Positions 1-6,262 of a DNA stretch of 64,000 nucleotides are shown piece by piece. The notes beneath the pieces were generated by a model, which was given only the letters and a program-made list of their open reading frames with translations, was not told the DNA's origin and searched no databases. The position numbers and the translations under genes are program-made. The stretch is from Sphingosinicella xenopeptidilytica (GTDB taxonomy: Bacteria > Pseudomonadota > Alphaproteobacteria > Sphingomonadales > Sphingomonadaceae): positions 62,001-126,000 of the forward strand of contig NZ_JBHTIK010000011.1 in assembly GCF_042676985.1 (NCBI RefSeq). Direction: 5' to 3'. Numbering within the stretch: the first letter of the stretch is position 1; each line of letters begins with the position of its first letter.

Positions 1-108
1 GAACGCCGCCCGGCTGTTTTCGGGCACGCCCTTCGTGTCGTGAAGCCCCCTGTGCGCAAAGGGCTGGCGCGTCAGGAAGTCGAGATCGCGGGTCGTGTTT
101 CGCAGCAT
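1..108 (-). CDS. Glycerophosphodiester phosphodiesterase, N-terminal part (cut by window edge)
   Basis: Reading the minus strand from an ATG at 108 gives 36 codons to the window edge. They include FAHRGLHD followed by VPENSRAAF. The HRG...PENS pair is the catalytic/metal-binding start of the GDPD TIM barrel, which hydrolyses glycerophosphodiesters to glycerol-3-phosphate and an alcohol. The gene starts 10 bp after the ridA stop on the same strand, so the two are probably co-transcribed. Only the N-terminus is visible, so substrate and full length are unknown. The family call is firm from the motif. Confidence 0.8.
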   Translation of the reverse strand, partial: MLRNTTRDLDFLTRQPFAHRGLHDTKGVPENSRAAF

Positions 109-118
109 CCGGTTCCGT

Positions 119-580
119 TCAGACCTTAACGGCAATCACGGCATCGATCTCGACCGCAACGCCAAGCGGCAGGGCAGGGACGCCGACCGCGCTGCGCGCG
201 TGCCGTCCCGCGTCTCCCAGAACCTCGACCATAAGGTCGCTGCATCCGTTGACAACCTTCGGCTGGTCAAAGAAATTCGCCGTGCTCGAAACGAATGCGC
301 CGAGCTTCAGCACGCGCTCGATACGGTCGAGGCTGCCGAGTGCGGCCTGCGCCTGCGCAAGAATGCCGATCCCGCAGAGCCGCGCCGTCGCCTGACCGGC
401 CGCAACATCCATGTCCTCGCCAAGCCGTCCGAGCACGAGCGTGCCGTCCTCGCGGAAGGGAATCTGGCCGGAGATGTAAAGCATGTTTCCATGCAGAACC
501 GTCGGCACATAATTGGCCGCGGGCGCGGCGGCTTTCGGCAGCGTGATTCCAAGCTCGGCGAGACGGGCTTCAATACTCAT
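119..580 (-). CDS. RidA/YjgF-family protein
   Basis: A 153-aa protein of the RidA (YjgF/YER057c/UK114) fold. Family members deaminate reactive enamine/imine intermediates from PLP enzymes. Visible features are the strand region NMLYISGQIPF near residue 33 and a C-terminal VGVPALPLGVAVEIDAV segment. It is longer than canonical RidA (about 130 aa) and looks like the bacterial subgroup often encoded beside a glycerophosphodiester phosphodiesterase, as here. The canonical active-site arginine context is not obvious to me, so enzymatic activity is inferred only from the fold. Confidence 0.85.
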   Translation of the reverse strand: MSIEARLAELGITLPKAAAPAANYVPTVLHGNMLYISGQIPFREDGTLVLGRLGEDMDVAAGQATARLCGIGILAQAQAALGSLDRIERVLKLGAFVSSTANFFDQPKVVNGCSDLMVEVLGDAGRHARSAVGVPALPLGVAVEIDAVIAVKV

Positions 581-613
581 GACCGGAGATTCCCCTTCGT
601 TGCATTCAGGTCG

Positions 614-1225
614 TCAGCGCGCCGCCTGCCGCAGCAGGTACGGTAATGCCTGAGACCAGATATCGATCCGTGCGTGCGCATCGTCTGCGGCCGGGATCAG
701 GGGCCTCAGCTCCGGATCGGCGACCATGTGCAGCCGGTGCACGTGCGGCGCGTCCCGCTTTACCGAACTGTGGTGCGGCGGCAAGTCGTCGATGAACACG
801 GCGGCGTCGCGGCCATGTTCGCGCATCAGCGTGGTGACCGCGGGCCCCTTCGGCCCGTCGTTCACATAGACGGGGAAGGGCATCCCGAGCGCGGCGATCT
901 GCGCGCGCCGGCGGTCGCGGTACGCGTCGCGGATGTTGGTGAGGATGACGATCTCGTAGGGATCGGAAAGCGCGGCCAGCGCCTCGACCGCGCCGTCCAC
1001 GACCGGCTGACCCTCCATCGCGTCTGCGAAGAAGCCTTCGACGAGCGTACGCACGTCCTTCTTTTCGATGAGGCTGCCGTCCGTCTTGCGCCGGATGTTG
1101 CCGGAAAGCGCGAAGCTTTCGAAGTTGAGTTCGAGCGCGTGCGCGGTGTCGAGATAGGTGCGAAACGGTCCCGCGAAGTGCAGCAGCACCTCGTCGCAGT
1201 CGCAGATGAGAAGCGGCTTCGTCAT
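614..1225 (-). CDS. HAD-family hydrolase-like protein
   Basis: A 203-aa protein starting MTKPLLICDCDEVLLHFAGP. The DCDEVL segment near residue 10 is HAD motif I (DxDxT/V), and VILTNI near residue 95 fits motif II. The later VFIDDLPPH supplies the acidic motif IV. It is therefore a cytosolic phosphatase-like HAD protein of unknown substrate. The ATG at 1225 is chosen because it overlaps the upstream DUF3572 stop by four bases (ATGA), typical of translational coupling. A longer upstream reading would run through the DUF3572 gene in another frame. Confidence 0.8.
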   Translation of the reverse strand: MTKPLLICDCDEVLLHFAGPFRTYLDTAHALELNFESFALSGNIRRKTDGSLIEKKDVRTLVEGFFADAMEGQPVVDGAVEALAALSDPYEIVILTNIRDAYRDRRRAQIAALGMPFPVYVNDGPKGPAVTTLMREHGRDAAVFIDDLPPHHSSVKRDAPHVHRLHMVADPELRPLIPAADDAHARIDIWSQALPYLLRQAAR

Positions 1226-1500
1226 TGCCCGAGCGCGCCGCGCGCCGCCGCGAGCCGTGCGGGCTCGGCTCCGATCGCTTCGGCGCAGGCGATGAAGTCG
1301 GCCTCGTGCGCGGCAAGGAAATCGAGCGTCGCGCCCAGCACTTCGGGGCTTCCGGCGCGTGCGCGCAGCGTTTCTGCGTCGAGTCCGGTCAGCGCCAGCA
1401 GGCGCGGCCCGAGCCGTTCGTCGCTTGCAACCCACGCCAGGGCGTGCAGCGCCATCACTTCGGCCTCCTCGCGGGTTAAGGCTGTTTGGTAAGAGGTCAT
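1222..1500 (-). CDS. DUF3572 family protein
   Basis: A 92-aa protein with ALHALAWVASDERLGPRLL near the N-terminus, the signature segment of DUF3572. This alphaproteobacterial family is usually encoded divergently from, or beside, divK, as here. It is short, soluble and mostly helical, and its function is unknown. It overlaps the HAD gene downstream by 4 bp. The 104-bp gap to divK on the other strand should hold both promoters. Confidence 0.8.
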   Translation of the reverse strand: MTSYQTALTREEAEVMALHALAWVASDERLGPRLLALTGLDAETLRARAGSPEVLGATLDFLAAHEADFIACAEAIGAEPARLAAARGALGQ

Positions 1501-1604
1501 TAACTCTGGACAATTAGGATTGTATCAACCATTCGCCAAGGCGATTGTTCGGCAGGCCGATCCGCGGGGCCATTATGCGCGGTCAGGTTTGCGAAGAGGG
1601 GACC

Positions 1605-1967
1605 ATGCAGAAAACCGTCCTCGTCGTCGAGGATAACGACCTCAACATGAAGCTGTTCTGCGACCTTCTGGAAGCGCACGGCTATCGGACGATGAAAACG
1701 CGCGACGGGCGCAGCGTGCCCGATCTGGTGCGCGCGGACCGTCCCGATCTCATCCTCATGGATATCCAGCTCCCCGAGGTTTCGGGGCTCGAGGTCACCG
1801 GCTGGCTGAAAAGCGACGAGGCGCTGAGCGACATTCCCGTCGTTGCGGTCACCGCGTTCGCGATGAAGGGCGATGAAGAGCGCATCAAGGCCGGCGGCTG
1901 CGAGGCGTATATCGCGAAGCCGATCTCGGTGATGCGCTTTATCGAAACCGTCCGCCAGTACGCCTAG
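1605..1967 (+). CDS. divK: Single-domain response regulator DivK
   Basis: A 120-aa stand-alone receiver domain. Asp10 (VVEDND), Asp53 (LILMDIQLPEVSGLEVT), Thr83 region (VAVTAFAMKGDEE) and the late lysine (AKPIS) form the phosphorylation site. The sequence is very close to DivK of Caulobacter, which signals through DivJ/PleC to the CckA-CtrA cell-cycle pathway. The start is the ATG at 1605 preceded by GAGGGG; an upstream in-frame extension of 20 codons lacks a comparable ribosome site. The divergent DUF3572 neighbour supports the identification. Confidence 0.92.
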   Translation: MQKTVLVVEDNDLNMKLFCDLLEAHGYRTMKTRDGRSVPDLVRADRPDLILMDIQLPEVSGLEVTGWLKSDEALSDIPVVAVTAFAMKGDEERIKAGGCEAYIAKPISVMRFIETVRQYA

Positions 1968-1984
1968 AGCGATCGGGCGGGAAG

Positions 1985-2004
1985 GGAAGGCGGCGGGGCC
2001 GCCT
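1985..2004 (-). terminator. Probable rho-independent terminator of rpmG
   Basis: A 7-bp GC-rich stem (AGGCGGC / GCCGCCT, loop GGG) begins at the last base of the rpmG stop codon. It is followed on the minus strand by a pyrimidine run (TTCCCTTCC). It lies in the 36-bp gap between convergent divK and rpmG and may serve both. Confidence 0.5.
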
Positions 2005-2171
2005 TACTTGATCTTCGCTTCCTTGAAATCCACATGCTTGCGCACGACGGGATCGTACTTGCGGAAGGTGAACTTCTCGGTCTGCGTGCGCGGGTTCTTC
2101 TTCGTCACATAGAAGAAGCCGGTGTCGGCCGAGCTGACGAGCTTGATCTTGACGGTTGTTGGTTTGGCCAT
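2004..2171 (-). CDS. rpmG: 50S ribosomal protein L33
   Basis: A 55-aa basic protein starting MAKPTTVKIKLVSSAD and containing FYYVT-like FFYVTKKNPRT and a C-terminal KYDPVVRKHVDFKEAKIK. This is the L33 signature and the usual length for the protein. It lacks the CxxC zinc pairs, so it is the zinc-independent type. It is a component of the large ribosomal subunit near the E site. It is monocistronic, with a stem-loop directly at its stop codon. Confidence 0.95.
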   Translation of the reverse strand: MAKPTTVKIKLVSSADTGFFYVTKKNPRTQTEKFTFRKYDPVVRKHVDFKEAKIK

Positions 2172-2283
2172 GGCGCGGCAGTCCTTGCGCTTGATCTCAA
2201 GAGTTACAAAAAAGAACGCGGCGTCTGAGCGCCGCGCTTACGGGCGGGCTAATGCCGAAAACGTCCGGCAGAGTCAAGCGGCG

Positions 2284-3069
2284 TCACAGCATTCTGGCGG
2301 CCAGTTCCTTGACGAGACGAACCGCAACGCCTGCCGTCAGCATACCGATATCGCGCTCGGGGTTCAGCTCCACGATATCGGCGCCCACGATCTCGCCCGG
2401 CACGCGCGCGATCAGCGTCAGCAGTTCTCGCGTCGAAAGCCCGCCGGGCTCCGGGTGGGAAACGCCGGGCGCGAACGCCGGGTCGAGCCCGTCGAGGTCG
2501 ATCGACACATAGACGGCCCCCTGGAGCCTTTCCCACGGCACGCGGTCGCATTCGTCGGCGCCCAGCATCGCGCCGCCCGCCGCTGCGCTCCGTGCGCGCT
2601 GCTCAGGCGTCGCGCTGCGGATGCCGACCTGCACGAGGTTCGCGATGCAGCCGTCGTCGAGTGCGCGGGCGAAGGGGCAGGCGTGCGACCAGCGGTCGCC
2701 GCCCAGCTCCTCGTAGAGATCGGGGTGCGCGTCGACATGCAGCACGTTCACCGGCCCGTGTGCGGCCTTCAGGGCGCTGAGGATCGGATAGGTCACCGAA
2801 TGGTCGCCGCCGATGCTGAGCGGCCGGCGGCCGGCTTTGAGCGCGGCGGCAACCGTGGCGGCAATGATCGCGCGCGCCTCTGCGGCGTCCTCGGGCAGGT
2901 CGGGAAAGTGCCGGTCCCCGAACGCATCTGCAAGATCGACGCCGTCGATACTGTAGGGGCTGGAGGCCTCGCTGAACAGTAAGCCCCGCACGACCGCGGG
3001 GGCAAGTGCCGCGCCGCGCGCGTAGGAGGAACTGGCGTCCCAGGCGAATCCGAGCAGGCTCACGGGCAT
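2284..3069 (-). CDS. Arginase/agmatinase-family ureohydrolase
   Basis: A 261-aa ureohydrolase-fold protein. The binuclear manganese ligands are visible: GGDHS (about residue 88), HVDAHPDLY (about 112), and SIDLDGLDPAFAPG (about 195). These enzymes hydrolyse arginine, agmatine or formiminoglutamate to release urea or formamide. Specificity cannot be set from motifs. It is shorter than typical agmatinases (about 305 aa) because the N-terminal region is brief. It is divergent from the Hpt gene across a 48-bp gap. Confidence 0.85.
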   Translation of the reverse strand: MPVSLLGFAWDASSSYARGAALAPAVVRGLLFSEASSPYSIDGVDLADAFGDRHFPDLPEDAAEARAIIAATVAAALKAGRRPLSIGGDHSVTYPILSALKAAHGPVNVLHVDAHPDLYEELGGDRWSHACPFARALDDGCIANLVQVGIRSATPEQRARSAAAGGAMLGADECDRVPWERLQGAVYVSIDLDGLDPAFAPGVSHPEPGGLSTRELLTLIARVPGEIVGADIVELNPERDIGMLTAGVAVRLVKELAARML

Positions 3070-3117
3070 GGCAGCTGCTTAACCGTGTTCTAACGACTTT
3101 CCCACTAGGCTCGGGGC

Positions 3118-3366
3118 ATGATCGACGAAGACTTCGAATCGCTGCATCAGGAGCTGTCCGACAAGCTGGAGGATATCCAGCTGCTTCTGCTCGCGGGAAG
3201 CCACGGCGAGGTGCGGCGGCAGCTGCATTCGCTGAAGGGGCTCGCGAAGGCTTTCGGCTTCAACGATTTCGCCGCCGAGGTCCACGCCGCGGAGGAAACG
3301 CTGACGAACGTCACCACGCTTCAGCCGCGCATCGATCGCATGTTCAGCCTGCTCGACGCGGCGTAG
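3118..3366 (+). CDS. Histidine phosphotransfer (Hpt) domain protein
   Basis: An 82-aa all-helical protein with HSLKGLAKAFGF. His37 in the HxxKG motif is the expected phospho-accepting residue of Hpt relays. It has no kinase or receiver domain, so it would shuttle phosphate between partners encoded elsewhere. In length and motif it resembles small alphaproteobacterial Hpt proteins such as ChpT-independent shuttles. That comparison is inference. It ends 3 bp from the convergent rnr stop. Confidence 0.75.
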   Translation: MIDEDFESLHQELSDKLEDIQLLLLAGSHGEVRRQLHSLKGLAKAFGFNDFAAEVHAAEETLTNVTTLQPRIDRMFSLLDAA

Positions 3367-3369
3367 TTC

Positions 3370-5580
3370 CTACCGTTTCCGCCGCACCTTGCCCGTGCCC
3401 TTCGGCAGCGGAGGACGACCCTTGCGCTGCGGCGGCGGCCGCTTTCCGGCGCGCGGCGCCGGCCCATCCGGAAACTCGAAACGCAGCGCGCCGCTGATCG
3501 GGTTCGCGTCGGCGAGCCGCAGCTCCAGCCGTTGCCCGACATGGTAGGTCACGCCCGTCGTCAACCCCTCGATGGTCTTGGCGCTCTCGTCGAAGTGGAA
3601 GCGCTCCGCGCCCAGCATCGACATCGGAATGAGTCCGTCGCCGCCCACGCCCTCGACGCTCGCGAACAGCCCAAAGCGCGTCACCCCACTGATCCGCGTG
3701 CGGACGATCTGCCCCACGTGCTGCGCAAGATAGGCCGCAACGTATCGGTCGATCGTGTCGCGCTCCGCCTCCATCGCCCGCCGCTCGGTCATCGAGATAT
3801 GCTCGGCGGTGCGGGGCAGGGCGCGCATCTCCTCGTCGGTAAGCCCGCCCTCGCCGAGTTTGTAGGCGCGCACCAGCGCCCGGTGGACGAGCGTGTCCGA
3901 ATAGCGCCGGATCGGCGAGGTGAAGTGCGCGTAGCTGCCGAGCGCGAGCCCGAAGTGGCCGAGGTTGTCGGTGCCGTAGAAGGCCTGCGCCTGGCTGCGC
4001 AGCACCTGCTCGGAAACCTGCTCCAGCAGCGCCGGCTCGGTGATCCGCGCGAGCAGCCGGTTGAACGTCGTCGGCGTCACCACCTGACCCAATGACAGGC
4101 TGAGCCCGAGCGACTTCACGTAGTCGCCGAGCGCCACCAGCTTTTCCCGGCTCGGCTTTTCATGCACGCGGTACACGACCGGCGAGGCCTTCGCCTCAAG
4201 CGCCTTCGCCGCCGCGACGTTCGCCGCGATCATGAAGTCTTCGATCAGCTGGTGCGCGGGAAGCTGCTCGCGTACCCGGATTTCCGCGATGCGACCCTTC
4301 TCGTCGAGGATCACGCGCCGCTCCGGCATGTTGAGCGCCAGCGGATCGCGCCTGTCGCGCGCGGCCTTGAGCGCGGTCCAGGCCGTCCACAGCGGTCGCA
4401 ACACGCTCTCCGTCAGCGCGTGCTCGATCTTCCCGTCGATCGCGTCCTGCACGGTCTCATAAGCGAGGTTCGCGACCCCGTGCATCACCGCCCGCGTGAA
4501 GCGCCACGCCTTCACAGTACCGTCCGCCGCGATCGTCAGGTGGCAGGCGAGCACCGCCTTGTCCGCGTTCGCGTTCAGCGAGCAGGCGTCGGTGGAGAGC
4601 GCCTCGGGCAGCATCGGCACGACGCGGTCGGGGAAGTAAACGCTGTTCCCCCGCTCGCGCGCCTCGCGGTCGATCGCGCTGCCGGGCCGCACGTAGAAGC
4701 TGACGTCCGCGATCGCCACGATCGCCTTGAAGCCGCCGGGATTGGCGGGATCGTCGTCTGACGCCGCCCACACGGCGTCGTCGTGGTCGCGCGCGTCGGC
4801 GGGGTCGATGGTGAGCAGCGGCAGGTTGCGCAAATCCTCGCGGTCCCCCAGCGGCAGTTTCGCCGCTTTCTCCGCCTCGGCCTCGGCCGCTTCGGAAAAG
4901 ACGTTCGGAATGCCTTTTTCGTGGATCGCGATCAGCGAGAAACTGCGCGGCGCCATCGGGTTGCCGAGCCGCTGGACCACACGACCCGTTGCCCGCGCAC
5001 CGCGCCCGGATTGCTCTGCGAGCACGAGGTCGCCCGCATCCGCCTCGCCAATATCCGTGATCTTAAGGTCGAAGCGCAGCTTCTTGTCGGTGGGCACCAG
5101 GTACCAGCCGGAAGGATCACGCCTCAGCACGCCGAGCAGCGCGTCTTCGGACGACGCGCCGATCTTCTTCATCACATGCGCAAGGTGCCCGCGCCCCGTC
5201 TCCTCGATGCGCGCGAGGATACGGTCGCCCATGGCAAGCGCCGCGCGCTTGCGCCCTTCGACGACGCGCACCTTCGGCGCGGGCGTATCGTTCGCCCAAC
5301 TTTCCGGCACCGCCACGGCGCGCCCGCCTTCGATGCCGACGACCTTCAGCACCGTCACTTTCGGCAGCCCGCCGCCCTTGTGGAACGCACGTCCCGGCCC
5401 GCTGTCGAGCAGGCCTTCGTTCGCCATATCCTTCAGCATGGCTTTCAGCAGGATCTTGTCCTGCGCGGTCAGCCCGAAGGCCTTGGCGATCTCGCGCTTG
5501 CCGACAGGGGAGGAGGACTCCTCGACGAAGCTCAGGATCTGTTCGCGGGTGGGGAGGCCGGGGGTGGGACGTTTCGCCAT
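3370..5580 (-). CDS. rnr: Ribonuclease R
   Basis: A 736-aa RNase II/R-family 3'-5' exoribonuclease that degrades structured RNA. Order: N-terminal winged helix (about 10-70), cold-shock-like domains, then the RNB catalytic domain with ARDHDDAVWA (catalytic aspartates, about 270) and HFTSPIRRYSDTLVHRAL (about 560). A C-terminal S1 domain follows (ISGVTRFGLFASVEG), with a basic tail ending KGTGKVRRKR. The basic tail is typical of RNase R rather than RNase II. I chose MAKRPTPGLP at 5580 over a start 12 codons upstream that lacks family similarity. Confidence 0.95.
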   Translation of the reverse strand: MAKRPTPGLPTREQILSFVEESSSPVGKREIAKAFGLTAQDKILLKAMLKDMANEGLLDSGPGRAFHKGGGLPKVTVLKVVGIEGGRAVAVPESWANDTPAPKVRVVEGRKRAALAMGDRILARIEETGRGHLAHVMKKIGASSEDALLGVLRRDPSGWYLVPTDKKLRFDLKITDIGEADAGDLVLAEQSGRGARATGRVVQRLGNPMAPRSFSLIAIHEKGIPNVFSEAAEAEAEKAAKLPLGDREDLRNLPLLTIDPADARDHDDAVWAASDDDPANPGGFKAIVAIADVSFYVRPGSAIDREARERGNSVYFPDRVVPMLPEALSTDACSLNANADKAVLACHLTIAADGTVKAWRFTRAVMHGVANLAYETVQDAIDGKIEHALTESVLRPLWTAWTALKAARDRRDPLALNMPERRVILDEKGRIAEIRVREQLPAHQLIEDFMIAANVAAAKALEAKASPVVYRVHEKPSREKLVALGDYVKSLGLSLSLGQVVTPTTFNRLLARITEPALLEQVSEQVLRSQAQAFYGTDNLGHFGLALGSYAHFTSPIRRYSDTLVHRALVRAYKLGEGGLTDEEMRALPRTAEHISMTERRAMEAERDTIDRYVAAYLAQHVGQIVRTRISGVTRFGLFASVEGVGGDGLIPMSMLGAERFHFDESAKTIEGLTTGVTYHVGQRLELRLADANPISGALRFEFPDGPAPRAGKRPPPQRKGRPPLPKGTGKVRRKR

Positions 5581-5620
5581 TCCCACCCATGTCGGGCCTC
5601 GCGCTCCTCGCGGCAAGCCC

Positions 5621-5938
5621 TTACCGCGTCGAAAGCTTCATCAGCACGAGCCCGCCCACGATCATCAGGGCGGCAAGCACGCGCATCGGGCTGATGCTTT
5701 CGCCCAGCACCGCGACGCCAACCAGAAACGCGCCCACCGCGCCGATCCCCGTCCAGACGGTGTAGGCGGTGCCGAGCGGCAGCGACTTCATCGAGATGGA
5801 CAGCAAGGCGAAGCTCGCGATCATCGCGACGATGGTGACGACGCTGGGCGTCAGCCGCGTGAACCCCTCCGACTGCTTCATCGAGAAGGCCCAGACGATT
5901 TCCAGAAGTCCCGCAATTCCAAGATACACCCAGGCCAT
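5621..5938 (-). CDS. Small multidrug resistance exporter, guanidinium/quaternary-ammonium (Gdx/SugE) type
   Basis: A 105-aa four-helix membrane protein. The conserved Glu13 in GIAGLLEIVWAFSMKQSEGF and the segment LPLGTAYTVWTGIGAVG define the SMR family. The WAFSMK-SEGFTRL pattern is closer to SugE/Gdx (guanidinium exporter) than to EmrE. It would work as an antiparallel dimer driven by protons. An ACGG-loop hairpin lies just upstream (see the candidate regulatory element). It is monocistronic, 40 bp downstream of the rnr start on the same strand direction. Confidence 0.85.
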   Translation of the reverse strand: MAWVYLGIAGLLEIVWAFSMKQSEGFTRLTPSVVTIVAMIASFALLSISMKSLPLGTAYTVWTGIGAVGAFLVGVAVLGESISPMRVLAALMIVGGLVLMKLSTR

Positions 5939-5961
5939 GACGGCGCTCCTCTTCCAAAGAG

Positions 5962-5975
5962 CCGGGCCGTCCCGG
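5962..5975 (-). promoter_or_regulatory. Hairpin with ACGG loop upstream of the SMR gene (possible half of a guanidine-II riboswitch)
   Basis: On the minus strand, 24 bp before the SMR start, the sequence CCGGG-ACGG-CCCGG forms a 5-bp stem closed by an ACGG tetraloop. It is followed by a GAAGAGGAG ribosome site. Guanidine-II (mini-ykkC) riboswitches consist of two such ACGR-loop hairpins ahead of SMR exporter genes. Only one clear hairpin is present here; the nearest upstream candidate has ACGT in its loop. The call is tentative. Confidence 0.3.
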
Positions 5976-6077
5976 ACTTGATACCCATGAAGGGGGAGGA
6001 CGTGGCCTCGCGGCGCCTATGTGGCGAGCGGCGAGGGGAGGGTCAAGCCACACATGCCCTGCACCGCCGGAATAGCG

Positions 6078-6257
6078 CTACCGCAACCGCGCGATGCTGA
6101 GTCCGTCCGCCTTGGCGCGGTCCTTCACCGATTCCTCGCTGCGGGTCAGCGCTTTCGCGATGGCTTTCAGCGCCATGCCCTTCTTGGCCAGCGTGTGCAG
6201 CTTGTCGATCTCGGCGGCGGTCCAGGGCTGTTTGTGACGTTCGAAGCGTTCAGCCAT
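6078..6257 (-). CDS. Small SANT/Myb-like helix-turn-helix protein
   Basis: A 59-aa basic protein starting MAERFERHKQPWTAAEIDKL. The pattern PWTAAEIDKLHTLAKKG...IAKALTRSEESVKDRA resembles a single SANT/Myb or homeodomain-like HTH. It is probably a small DNA-binding protein. The ATG at 6257 lies 5 bp after the topA stop on the same strand, so the two are probably co-transcribed. No partner or target can be named. Confidence 0.65.
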   Translation of the reverse strand: MAERFERHKQPWTAAEIDKLHTLAKKGMALKAIAKALTRSEESVKDRAKADGLSIARLR

Positions 6258-6262
6258 CGCCG

